Shown: positions 34,865-42,079 of the stretch, in pieces
Layout of the letters: the number at the start of each line of letters is the position of its first letter
Position numbering within the stretch: the first letter of the stretch is position 1
NCBI GenBank assembly: GCA_945861415.1
Contig: CAMAUV010000039.1
Coordinates: 1-42,079 of the forward strand
Direction: 5' to 3'
DNA from: Akkermansia muciniphila
GTDB lineage: Bacteria; Verrucomicrobiota; Verrucomicrobiia; Verrucomicrobiales; V1-33
Length of the DNA: 42,079 nt
The notes under the pieces: generated by a model
The model's input: only the letters and a program-made list of their open reading frames with translations
Database searches by the model: none
What the model was told of the DNA's origin: nothing
Program-made: the position numbers and the translations under genes

Positions 34865-36328
34865 TCAATTCCCACCCTGGTGCAACTGGAGCATGCGGTC
34901 TGCGGAGCCCTTGGTGGGCGCGGCTTCATCACCGGAGTAAGGAATGGTGATCCAATGAAAGCCCCCCTCCTCACGTGCGCCAAATTCGGTGCGAATGGCG
35001 AAATTGAGTTTGGTGGCTATTTCAGGGGCGAGCCCGATACGCAGGGTGGCGCTGGTCTCGACTGAGACGCTGTCCGCGACGGGCTGGGCGTCCTTAATAT
35101 TCTCGGCCATGACCGGCTTGCGCTCATGGCGAAAGTTGAGGCCTATTTGAAAGAGAGGTCCGCAGTCGAACAGGATGTCATTGCCTTCGAGGGCGATGCT
35201 GCCGGATTCACTGGCGCCTTTGCTGATGAACTGGAGATCCCCGCCAAAGATCACAGGCTGAGAAAGCCGGGGCTCGCTCGTGACAATTTCAAGGGCACGC
35301 AAAATAGGAATGCTGCGGATACTGCCGGATTTGATGGAAAGTTTGGCGTCCAGCACCACGCCGGTGTTGCGGTTGGTGGAGCCGCTGAGAGCCACGCTGC
35401 CGCTGCAGACAAATTGAATCATTTTCTGGAGAGAATCGGCCAGAAAGTTCTTTGAATCGGCATTTTCCATCGTCACCATGGCCCTGATCTCAGGCGTCTC
35501 CGTAAGGGTGACGCTGCCTGAAATGGTGCCGCTGCCTCCGCCGACGAGAGTGAAGTCGCCCTTTTCGATGCGTGCTTCGCCGGAAGTGATGTTCACCCGC
35601 AGGCTGGTGAGTCTCAGATTGCCCAGCCAGCCCTGTCGGGCGGCGCCGCCCTCGAAGGTGGTCTTCCATGCGTTTCCTTTCTTCACCATGGTGGCTAGGG
35701 TGCCAGCAATTTCTCCGGAGTTCGCGGGGCTGGATCCCCATGAGAGCGCCAGACTGCGGCAAGAGTAGCTGTCGATAGTAAGCTGGGAAAAGTCCGGGCT
35801 GATGCCCCAGCCGGCTGTAAGGACCGCAAGCTGTCCCTGAGTATTGTCCGCTGTCGCAAGTGGTTTACCGTTCCGCAAGTGGATGGCCGCGGAGTAGGCA
35901 TCCAGATTTTTGAGGTGCCATGCTTTTTTAAAGACGTGAGGGACGGTGATCTGGGTGTTCATATTCACTGCCTCCAGCTCTTTGAAGAAGCTAGAGGGCC
36001 CTCCTTTGGCCTTTAAACTATCCACACGCAGCCCCCCGCTCCAGTCCCAGCGCGACCTCCTGAGGGTGGACTCCTTGGCCCCTATGAATTGTTGCGCCTG
36101 CCCGCGCAGTTCGGTATTCCACGAATCGGCCTTCATGTGTAGGCGCATCCAGCCTATGTATCCGAGCAGGGGCAGCAGGACCATGAGAAAAATGCGCCAG
36201 ATCCATCCCCATAGGAAATTGCCCCCTTGGGAACTAAAAATGGAGGAGTTCTCGCGCTTCAGGTCGCGCTGCGCGGCCCATTCATTCATGGCTCGATTGT
36301 AGCTCTGACCTTTAAACTTATCTTTCAT
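34865..36328 (-). CDS. AsmA-like membrane protein of unknown function
   Basis: 487 residues. A charged cytoplasmic N-terminus (about 1-38) is followed by one transmembrane helix (about 39-63, WGWIWRIFLMVLLPLLGYIG) and a long beta-rich periplasmic region containing GSGTISGSVTL, VCSGSVALSGSTNRNTGVVL and LRALEIVTSEPRL. These alternating strands resemble AsmA or TamB-like lipid-transfer proteins. No catalytic motif is seen. The gene follows rseP by 98 bases on the same strand and may be co-transcribed. The family call is tentative. Confidence 0.7.
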   Translation of the reverse strand: MKDKFKGQSYNRAMNEWAAQRDLKRENSSIFSSQGGNFLWGWIWRIFLMVLLPLLGYIGWMRLHMKADSWNTELRGQAQQFIGAKESTLRRSRWDWSGGLRVDSLKAKGGPSSFFKELEAVNMNTQITVPHVFKKAWHLKNLDAYSAAIHLRNGKPLATADNTQGQLAVLTAGWGISPDFSQLTIDSYSCRSLALSWGSSPANSGEIAGTLATMVKKGNAWKTTFEGGAARQGWLGNLRLTSLRVNITSGEARIEKGDFTLVGGGSGTISGSVTLTETPEIRAMVTMENADSKNFLADSLQKMIQFVCSGSVALSGSTNRNTGVVLDAKLSIKSGSIRSIPILRALEIVTSEPRLSQPVIFGGDLQFISKGASESGSIALEGNDILFDCGPLFQIGLNFRHERKPVMAENIKDAQPVADSVSVETSATLRIGLAPEIATKLNFAIRTEFGAREEGGFHWITIPYSGDEAAPTKGSADRMLQLHQGGN

Positions 36329-36426
36329 GGTGAGGGAAGTCCCATGTTTCTGGGGGAATCAACCGTTCTTCTACAGCGCTCGCCGAGGGATGCCAAGGAA
36401 TTTAATCCCCCCCTCCCCGCCGGGGC

Positions 36427-37905
36427 CTACGGCGTCACGGCGGCCGGAGCCGGGAGGGGCTTAAATTCGATCTTGCTGCCATCTCCCTGGGCAATCTGGC
36501 CCACATCCTTCAGCGTGACGAACAATACAAAACTCAGCAGGCACATCACACAGGCCACCTGAAGTAACTCCATCAATTTGAGATTGGCCGGCCGGCGGCG
36601 GATGGCCTCGATCACCGCCATGGTGATGTGTCCGCCGTCCAGCACCGGGAGGGGCAGCATGTTGAATATGGCGAGACCGACATTCAAAACGACGCTGAAC
36701 CATAGCACCAGGCGCCACCACTGGGGATTTTGAAAGATGTTGTAATACACATTCAGGATGCCCACCGGGCCGCTCATCTGACTCACGCCGATCGGTGAAC
36801 TGGGAGTGACAAGTTTTTTCAAGGTAGCCGCAGTGTTGCGGAAGCAGTCCGCCACTAGCGTAAATGGTGAAGTGTAGACCAACGGCGGGTCTTCACTGTG
36901 GATGGACTCGTAGCCAATTCCCAGCATGGGAGTGCGGTCCTTCGCGGGGCGCGGATCCACTTCAGGAACGCGCGGGTTCAGCGTCAGATCCATTTTGGTG
37001 GCACCCCGCTGGACTAGGATGGCGATGGGATCGGTTGGCTTGAGACTAGCCAGTTCAGAAATCCAGCCCGGGTTGTAGATCTTTTCCCCATTAGCGGTCA
37101 GGACGATATCGCCCTTCAGAAGGCCGGCTAGTGCCCCAGGGCTGTGGGGGAGAACTTCTTCCACCCTCGCCTCCGCCGCCGGAGCGATGCCCACCTTCCG
37201 CAGAGGCGGGCGCTTGTAGAGCTTCTGAATCCATGAAGTGGAATCGGCCCACTCCTTGTATTCCTTGCCCTCCTTGTAAGGAGCGTTGACCACCACCTTG
37301 CGCGGCTCCGATTCCCCCTCCCGGCGAATCACGAATTCCACGTTCTGATTCTCACCGCTCGCGATGGCCCACACAACGCTGCGGGTCAGAGCCGCGAAAC
37401 TGGTGACCTTTTCGCCGTCGATTTCCAAAATCTCGTCCCCGGCCTTAATCTGTCCGGAGCCATAAGCCGGCATCCCCGGCACAGCGTAACCAACCACCGG
37501 CTTGTCCGGACGGATCTGGCCGGTCTTCCAAACCGCGCACGCAAATAGAAACGCCAGCCCAAGGCTGAACAGCGGGCCGGCGAGGGCGACGATGATTTTG
37601 TCCAGCGGCTTGATGGGCGGCAGCTCCCCGCCGGATGCCTTGCCTTCGATGGCTCCCATGGGGGCCATCTGGGGCAGTTGGACGAATCCGCCGATGGGGA
37701 TGGTGCCCAGACCATACTGCACCCCGTTCCATGTGCGCTTCCAGACGGGTTTCCCCATCCAAATTTGGAACTTCTCAATCTTCAGGCCCCGCCAGCGGGC
37801 GGCAAGGAAGTGCCCCCACTCGTGCACAAGGATGATGAAATTAAAAATCAGCAGGACGCACAGCGTGACGCCTATAAATTTGAGAATATCGAGGATGATG
37901 GACAT
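36427..37905 (-). CDS. rseP: Site-2 protease RseP (M50 membrane zinc metalloprotease)
   Basis: A 492-residue intramembrane protease that cleaves membrane-embedded segments, classically the anti-sigma factor RseA after a first cut. The zinc-binding HEWGH is at 28-32 in the first helix; the third ligand lies in LDGGH at 422-426. Two PDZ domains lie between (about 130-200 and 230-310). There are four membrane helices. The length is normal for a two-PDZ form (E. coli 450). The window also has an ECF sigma factor, but no anti-sigma substrate is next to either gene. dxr, a frequent neighbour, is absent; upstream are hairpins and a pseudogene. Confidence 0.95.
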   Translation of the reverse strand: MSIILDILKFIGVTLCVLLIFNFIILVHEWGHFLAARWRGLKIEKFQIWMGKPVWKRTWNGVQYGLGTIPIGGFVQLPQMAPMGAIEGKASGGELPPIKPLDKIIVALAGPLFSLGLAFLFACAVWKTGQIRPDKPVVGYAVPGMPAYGSGQIKAGDEILEIDGEKVTSFAALTRSVVWAIASGENQNVEFVIRREGESEPRKVVVNAPYKEGKEYKEWADSTSWIQKLYKRPPLRKVGIAPAAEARVEEVLPHSPGALAGLLKGDIVLTANGEKIYNPGWISELASLKPTDPIAILVQRGATKMDLTLNPRVPEVDPRPAKDRTPMLGIGYESIHSEDPPLVYTSPFTLVADCFRNTAATLKKLVTPSSPIGVSQMSGPVGILNVYYNIFQNPQWWRLVLWFSVVLNVGLAIFNMLPLPVLDGGHITMAVIEAIRRRPANLKLMELLQVACVMCLLSFVLFVTLKDVGQIAQGDGSKIEFKPLPAPAAVTP

Positions 37906-38139
37906 GAGGGATTGGTCGGAAATGTGGAAATTATCACACGCTATCCCGGACGCAACGCGTGACTTGGGGACTTTGGCCCTGCCGGTAGCGTTGGTGTCGG
38001 TAGGATTGGCAGGGGCTTCTGTAACCCATTCTACTCGATCTAATCCGTCTCACGGCGCTGCAGCTAGTGGGCTGTCAGCGCCTACGTGACAGTCCCGCGA
38101 CGGCTTCGCGGCGGGACCGTGGCTTATATACTTACACGC
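37906..38139. other. Intergenic region upstream of rseP, with two tandem hairpins
   Basis: 234 bases without a gene. It carries two adjacent hairpins at 38072-38117, described separately. No clear promoter hexamers were identified. Confidence 0.4.
38072..38117. repeat. Two tandem hairpins
   Basis: CTGTCA (38072-38077) pairs with TGACAG (38087-38092). Beginning at 38092, GTCCCGC (38092-38098) pairs with GCGGGAC (38111-38117) around the loop GACGGCTTCGCG. The two stems abut. They lie between rseP and the broken DUF2071 gene. They could be a regulatory leader, or part of a small repeat element; I saw no second copy in the window. Confidence 0.4.
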
Positions 38140-38608
38140 ATGATACATCACCCATTTCCCGTCGTTGCTCACTTCGATCGAACCGTCGCTGTGCCCTTTG
38201 CCTCCCTGGAAGAGCTACTCCAGCCGCTGGTGCCCGCACCGCTCGCGGTCGATGCATTCGAGGGCTGGGAACTTGTGACCGTCGCGCTCGTCTGGACCCG
38301 CGGGCTGAGGCCCATCTTTCAGCCACGCTTTTCTCAGCCAAGATTTTTTCCCTCGCGGTTTACCGGGTGCATGGCCCCCTGCTGCCCCCGCGATTGGGGT
38401 CAGCGAAACCGCGATGGGCCTCTGGGTTTTGGCGGGATGCTATCGCCGCACATAAGCCTCCGAGCAGACCCCCGCGCTCGTCTCCATGAACACCCTCGAG
38501 ATCATCATCGCCCGCGACCTGCTCATTTCCGCCCCAGAAATGGTGGCCCTGAACCTCGGATTACTTATCCTCACCCGGCGCTGGGCGCGGGCCATGCCGC
38601 AGGGCTGA
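38140..38608 (+). pseudogene. Broken DUF2071 family gene, with following relic ORF
   Basis: From ATG 38140 the frame reads MIHHPFPVVAHFDRTVAVPF, then LQPLVPAPLAVDAFEGWELV and TVALVWTRGLRP, the start of DUF2071 (acetoacetate-decarboxylase-like fold) proteins. Near 38340-38360 the frame changes: the phase giving SLAVYRVHGPLLPPRLG fits the family better, and the original frame becomes low-quality Arg/Pro-rich sequence. A further 40-codon frame at 38486-38608 (MNTLEIIIARDLLISAPEMV...) looks protein-like but is unassigned. One or more frameshifts, or deletion. Confidence 0.55.
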
Positions 38609-38708
38609 TGCCCGTGATTCAGCAGCTTAGGGTGTCTGGGGCGGATGCCAAGAGGAATTTCTGAGAGGAACCCCTGAAACTCGCGCTCACGGACAGTCTC
38701 TTTGGGCC

Positions 38709-40586
38709 TTAAGCTGCTTCCTCCGCGGGCTCTTCGTCGCTTTCGATAATGTCCTGCTCCACGCGCAGATTGCGGATGATGAATTCCTGCCGTTCCGGCG
38801 TGTTCTTGCCCATGTAGAAAGTGAGCAGGTCTTTCAGCGCGTGCGTGTGGTCCATGGTCACGGCATCAAGACGCATCTCGGGGCCGATGAAGTGTTTGAA
38901 CTCCGAGGCGTTGATTTCGCCAAGTCCTTTGAAGCGCGTGATCTCCGCTGCCTTTCCGCACCTTTTGATGGCCGTGTGCTTTTCCTCTTGGGTGTAGCAG
39001 TAGAAGGTCTCCTTCTTGTTCCGCACCCGGAAGAGCGGCGTCTGGAGCACGAAGAGGTGGCCGCGCCGGATCAGGTCGGGGAAGAATTGCAGAAAGAAGG
39101 TGATCATCAACAGCCTAATGTGCATGCCGTCCACGTCCGCATCGGTGGCGAGCACGATCTTGTTGTAGCGCACGTCGTCGATGCTGTCCTCAATGTTCAG
39201 CGCGTGCTGGAGGAGGTTAAACTCTTCGTTCTCATACACCACCTTCTTGGTGAGGCCGTAGGTATTGAGGGGCTTGCCCCGGAGGGAGAAAACCGCCTGC
39301 GTGTCCACGCTGCGGGCACTGGTGATGGAGCCGCTGGCGCTGTTGCCCTCCGTGATGAAGAGCGTGCTCTCCTCCTTGTTCTTCGCGTTGCTGTCTAGGT
39401 GGACGCGGCAGTCGCGCAGCTTCTTATTGTGAATCTTCGCCTTCCGCGCGCGCTCCTTGGCCAGCTTCGCCACTCCAGCCAGTTCCTTGCGCGCGCTTTC
39501 GTTTTCCTGGATTTTATCAAGCAGCGCCTTGTCCGTGTCCTTGTTGCGCGAGAGGTGCATCTGAAGGGATTTCTCCAGAAAATTCGCCACGTAGGCCCGC
39601 ACCGTTTCGCCGTCCGGCTCCATGTGCGTGCTACCCAGCTTCGTCTTGGTCTGCGATTCAAAGATGGGCTCCACCACCTTCACGGCGATGGCTGCCACGA
39701 TACCCGTGCGCACATCGCCGGGATCAAAGTCCTTCTTATAGTGCTCCCGCAGCACCTTCACGATGCCCTCGCGGAAGGCCCCCTGGTGCGTGCCCCCCAT
39801 CGTCGTGTGCTGACCGTTCACAAAGCTGTAAAGGTCCTCGCCAGCCTCATCGCAGTGCGTGAACGCCACCTCGATGTCCTCGCCCCGCAGGTGAATGATG
39901 GGATACATCGGCTCCGCAGTCAGGTTCTCCTTCAAGAGGTCCTGGAGCCCGTCCTTGGAGCGGAATTTCTGTCCGTTGAAGTTCACCGTCAGCCCCGTGT
40001 TCAAATAACTGTAGAAGCGGAACATGCGCTCCAGAAACTCGCGCTCGAACCGGAGCTTGGGACTGAAAACCGTATTGTCCGGCCGGAAGGCGAGCCGCGT
40101 GCCGTTCGGCTCCGTGCTGGCCATCGGCTTCTTCATGTCCTTTACCACCTTGCCTTTGCTGAACTCGATGCGCTTCGTCTCCCCCTCGCGGTGCGCCTGA
40201 ATTTCAAAGTGGGAACTCAGCGCGTTCACCGCCTTGATCCCCACCCCGTTGAGACCCACGCTCTTCTTGAAGGCCTTACTGTCATACTTCGCCCCCGTAT
40301 TGATAATGGCTGCGCAGTCGAAGAGCTTCCCAAGGGGAATGCCACGCCCGTAGTCGCGCACCGTGAGCAGGCCGGTGTCATCCAGCGTCACCATTATCTC
40401 CTTGCCGTGCCCCATCACAAACTCGTCGATACTGTTATCGATGGCCTCCTTCACCAGAATGTAGATGCCGTCATCCGCCTGCGAGCCGTCCCCCAGTTTC
40501 CCTATATACATGCCCGGGCGTTTGCGGATGTGCTCTACGGGATCGAGCGTCTTAATGTCATCTTCGGTGTAGCTGGTATCGGCCAT
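38709..40586 (-). CDS. parE: DNA topoisomerase IV subunit B (type IIA, ATPase subunit)
   Basis: A 625-residue protein. The GHKL ATPase domain has [11 protein letters not shown] (Glu47, Asn51), the loop RDYGRGIP (about 77-84) and [17 protein letters not shown]. The transducer domain follows. The TOPRIM domain has EGNSASGS (413-420, Glu413) and DADVDGMH (482-489); the C-terminus carries [13 protein letters not shown]. With ParA/ParC it decatenates daughter chromosomes. The EGNSASGS sequence differs from the gyrase EGDSAGG and resembles ParE of Bacteroidetes-like groups. The A subunit (parC) is not in the window. The acidic tail ends EEPAEEAA. Confidence 0.94.
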   Translation of the reverse strand: MADTSYTEDDIKTLDPVEHIRKRPGMYIGKLGDGSQADDGIYILVKEAIDNSIDEFVMGHGKEIMVTLDDTGLLTVRDYGRGIPLGKLFDCAAIINTGAKYDSKAFKKSVGLNGVGIKAVNALSSHFEIQAHREGETKRIEFSKGKVVKDMKKPMASTEPNGTRLAFRPDNTVFSPKLRFEREFLERMFRFYSYLNTGLTVNFNGQKFRSKDGLQDLLKENLTAEPMYPIIHLRGEDIEVAFTHCDEAGEDLYSFVNGQHTTMGGTHQGAFREGIVKVLREHYKKDFDPGDVRTGIVAAIAVKVVEPIFESQTKTKLGSTHMEPDGETVRAYVANFLEKSLQMHLSRNKDTDKALLDKIQENESARKELAGVAKLAKERARKAKIHNKKLRDCRVHLDSNAKNKEESTLFITEGNSASGSITSARSVDTQAVFSLRGKPLNTYGLTKKVVYENEEFNLLQHALNIEDSIDDVRYNKIVLATDADVDGMHIRLLMITFFLQFFPDLIRRGHLFVLQTPLFRVRNKKETFYCYTQEEKHTAIKRCGKAAEITRFKGLGEINASEFKHFIGPEMRLDAVTMDHTHALKDLLTFYMGKNTPERQEFIIRNLRVEQDIIESDEEPAEEAA

Positions 40587-40983
40587 GGTAGGTGTTGCGG
40601 AGAAAACTGAGACCGCTATTACTTCAGGTTTCTTAAGTAATCAACTGGCCGGTTTTCCTCCCCGCACACTAGCCAGCACAGCAGTCCCACTTGAACGCCC
40701 TATCGCCGCCGCCATCCGCGAACTCCACGGTCTGCAGACCCACCGCAAAGTCGAGCCCTTCACTAGCGGGGACGGCCGCTCCGGATCCAGTGTTAATTCT
40801 TCAGAATCTGTGCGCGCTCCAGTCCCAGAGATCCACAGTCACGATGATTATCGCAATGCCTCCGATGCCGAACGACTCCGCTGGGCAAAAGAGAAGTCAG
40901 AGCAGTTGCAGCGGGCGGGATTCGATAAGGGTACCGGCAAGGGACTAAAAGAGGGTCTCGACGCTTTCTATTCGGACAAGTAA
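40585..40983 (+). CDS. Hypothetical protein, uncertain
   Basis: A 132-codon frame that overlaps the parE start by two bases at its first ATG. The C-terminal third is hydrophilic and protein-like ([20 protein letters not shown], then [17 protein letters not shown]). The first 40 residues look arbitrary, so a start downstream (for example GTG within [10 protein letters not shown]) is possible. I recognise no family. It may be a genuine small gene or chance. Confidence 0.35.
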   Translation: MVGVAEKTETAITSGFLSNQLAGFPPRTLASTAVPLERPIAAAIRELHGLQTHRKVEPFTSGDGRSGSSVNSSESVRAPVPEIHSHDDYRNASDAERLRWAKEKSEQLQRAGFDKGTGKGLKEGLDAFYSDK

Positions 40984-41011
40984 AGGGCAGTGCGAGTCGC
41001 CGTCAATTTCG

Positions 41012-41161
41012 CTAAGCGGGAGCCTGATGCGTGAGTTTCCAAGCGGTCGTGGGCGCAAGGCTATCTGTCGCATCATTTGATTTCGACGGGATTACCAAGT
41101 CACCGAATCCCCAAATAAGTGTTCCGATGGCAGCAATAAAGATACCGTAGCAAATTCCCAT
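41012..41161 (-). CDS. Possible small membrane protein (49 aa)
   Basis: ATG 41161 on the minus strand opens MGICYGIFIAAIGTLIWGFG, a single hydrophobic helix, followed by a polar tail ending THQAPA. AAGGGG lies 7 bases upstream and could be a ribosome-binding site. No family recognised. Divergent from the small ORF at 41259. Confidence 0.35.
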   Translation of the reverse strand: MGICYGIFIAAIGTLIWGFGDLVIPSKSNDATDSLAPTTAWKLTHQAPA

Positions 41162-41258
41162 CGAACAACCCCTTTGAGTTGGTGCCTGTAAGTGTGTGCG
41201 CCGCTGGAAGGAAAGGAGGTGGCTGAGCGGCCGTTGGTAGGGGAGGGCTGAACCAATA

Positions 41259-41333
41259 ATGATTATGGGTCTGTTGCTAGGTCTTGCACTCACGGGTTTC
41301 CTTATCGCCAAGATCGGAAGCGGAAAGAATTGA
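41259..41333 (+). CDS. Possible tiny membrane peptide (24 aa)
   Basis: ATG 41259 opens MIMGLLLGLALTGFLIAKIG, then SGKN and stop: one hydrophobic helix with a basic end. GGAGG lies about 11 bases upstream. This could be a genuine small membrane peptide, but such short hydrophobic frames arise by chance. Confidence 0.3.
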   Translation: MIMGLLLGLALTGFLIAKIGSGKN

Positions 41334-41545
41334 GCGCGCATTACTTATCTCATTCTGTTTTTGCTCGTTTTTCCGGGATACGTTCTGACAATTTTTCACT
41401 TTTTCTCCATCAATCCGCTTTCTGGTTTTCTAGGATTAGTGCAGAATGTCCTAATTATCGTGGCACTAGTATTTCTTTTCCAAAGGGAGTCAGGTTTGTG
41501 GTTCGGAGCACAAAAGCGCGCTAGATAGGGCAGAGGGTAAAGAGC

Positions 41546-42079
41546 CTAGCCGCCACCACCAACACCCATCACCACACGAAACCCGTAGTTGCCGAACCGA
41601 AGCGCAAGAAGGTCGTCGCGGCGATACGAAGTGAGCAGAAGCGTGGGACCACCATTGACCCACGACCCGCCACGCAACACCCGGAGTCGGAGAGTGTCGC
41701 TAGGATCGTATAGGCTGTCGCACCACTCCCAGACATTGCCGCTCAGGTCGTAGAGCCCGTCGGCAGTGGGACTGAACTTCCCGACTGGGCTGGTCTTGGG
41801 ATATGAGTCATCTTGCGGGGAAGAATCGAAATTCCCGCTGCCCTTCGGCGGTGGCCAGGCAGTGCCCCAGGGATAGACTCCTTTGATGACTTTACTCTTC
41901 GCCTCCGGACTGGCAGCAGCGTCCTCCTGCGCCCCGATGCCCACGGCACAGCTCCACTCATGGTCTGTGGGCAGCCGATAGACCCGGCCCTCCTTCTTGC
42001 TCAGCCATACGCAGAATGCCTGCGCGTCATTAAAGTCGACCTCCGCCACGGGATGATCATCGCCCTGCTCAAAATCGGG
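41546..42079 (-). CDS. Formylglycine-generating-enzyme (FGE-sulfatase/SUMF1) domain protein, 3' part
   Basis: The frame runs from the window edge to a stop at 41546, about 177 residues visible. It reads HPVAEVDFNDAQAFCVWLSK, then YRLPTDHEWSCAVG, GVYPWGTAWPPPKGSGNFD, SPVGKFSPTADGLYDLSGNV, WEWCDSLYD, VLRGGSWVN and GFRVVMG: the C-terminal half of the FGE-sulfatase fold. True FGEs oxidise a sulfatase cysteine; many bacterial relatives have other roles. The cysteine pair of true FGE is not obvious in the visible part, so a non-FGE relative is likelier. The 5' end lies beyond the right edge. Confidence 0.88.
   Translation of the reverse strand, partial: PDFEQGDDHPVAEVDFNDAQAFCVWLSKKEGRVYRLPTDHEWSCAVGIGAQEDAAASPEAKSKVIKGVYPWGTAWPPPKGSGNFDSSPQDDSYPKTSPVGKFSPTADGLYDLSGNVWEWCDSLYDPSDTLRLRVLRGGSWVNGGPTLLLTSYRRDDLLALRFGNYGFRVVMGVGGGG

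Noticed and set aside
39399..40610. A 400-codon plus-strand open frame opposite parE
   Set aside because: It lies entirely antisense to an unmistakable parE; long antisense frames are common in GC-rich genes, and its sequence has no recognisable domain.
1..42079. CRISPR array, prophage or defence island
   Set aside because: No direct-repeat array, integrase, phage structural gene or cas/restriction gene was seen; the SNF2 helicase alone has no restriction or defence partners next to it.

Overview
The window is about 42 kb of GC-rich bacterial DNA, most likely from a member of the Verrucomicrobiota. The pointers are: two very large secreted lamin-tail (LTD)/CotH-type surface proteins, a secreted c-type cytochrome joined to an SHD1-like domain, a DUF1501 remnant, a PEP-CTERM sorting-signal remnant, two zinc-ribbon proteins of a kind I associate with this phylum, a Tat-exported Gfo/Idh/MocA oxidoreductase, and a ParE-type topoisomerase subunit. 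This placement is inference from gene content; no rRNA gene is present. A closer assignment (for example Chthoniobacterales) would be a guess.

Layout. 1-148: the end of an IS3-like element running off the left edge, inserted into a large LTD/LamG/CotH gene (149-4010, minus) that also carries an in-frame TAG. 4206-6917: a SNF2-family helicase. 7.0-8.4 kb: a decayed region, then an ECF sigma factor. 8.8-9.8 kb: a membrane zinc metallopeptidase and a zinc-ribbon gene with UGA at a zinc-ligand cysteine. 9.9-12.8 kb: fabI, secG with a long Pro/Ala/Thr tail, a strong terminator, and ispH. 12.9-15.4 kb: a large exported TPR-like protein whose upstream DNA is the tail of a dead DUF1501 gene. 16-18 kb: a YgiQ-type radical SAM protein. 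18.2-23.2 kb: an intact 1667-residue LTD/PA14/CotH surface protein. 23.4-26.4 kb: a three-gene operon (cytochrome-SHD1, small secreted protein, membrane-anchored protein resembling a zinc peptidase that has lost its zinc ligands). 26.5-31.1 kb: housekeeping genes (dGTPase-like, aat, yqeY-ispD, ychF). 31.1-34.8 kb: an alpha/beta-hydrolase fragment, an AmpG-like MFS transporter, the Gfo/Idh/MocA protein, a PEP-CTERM tail and a frameshifted zinc-ribbon gene. 34.9-37.9 kb: rseP followed by an AsmA-like membrane protein. 38.1-38.6 kb: a broken DUF2071 gene. 38.7-40.6 kb: parE. 40.6-41.5 kb: small uncertain ORFs. 41.5 kb to the right edge: a formylglycine-generating-enzyme-like (FGE-sulfatase) domain cut by the window end.

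Functionally the intact genes are mostly core: isoprenoid precursor synthesis (ispD, ispH), fatty-acid synthesis (fabI), secretion (secG), intramembrane proteolysis (rseP), an ECF sigma factor, nucleotide pool control, N-end-rule tagging (aat), and chromosome topology (parE). The outer layer is built from large exported multidomain proteins.

The most unusual feature of the window as a whole is the density of broken genes (seven or eight remnants in 42 kb) lying between intact housekeeping genes. That means either ongoing gene decay or assembly error, and the two can be told apart with reads. I found no CRISPR array, tRNA, rRNA, phage or clear defence system. The most interesting single items are the UGA exactly at a zinc-ligand cysteine, the apparent pseudo-metallopeptidase in an operon with a cytochrome, and the IS-disrupted CotH-type gene.
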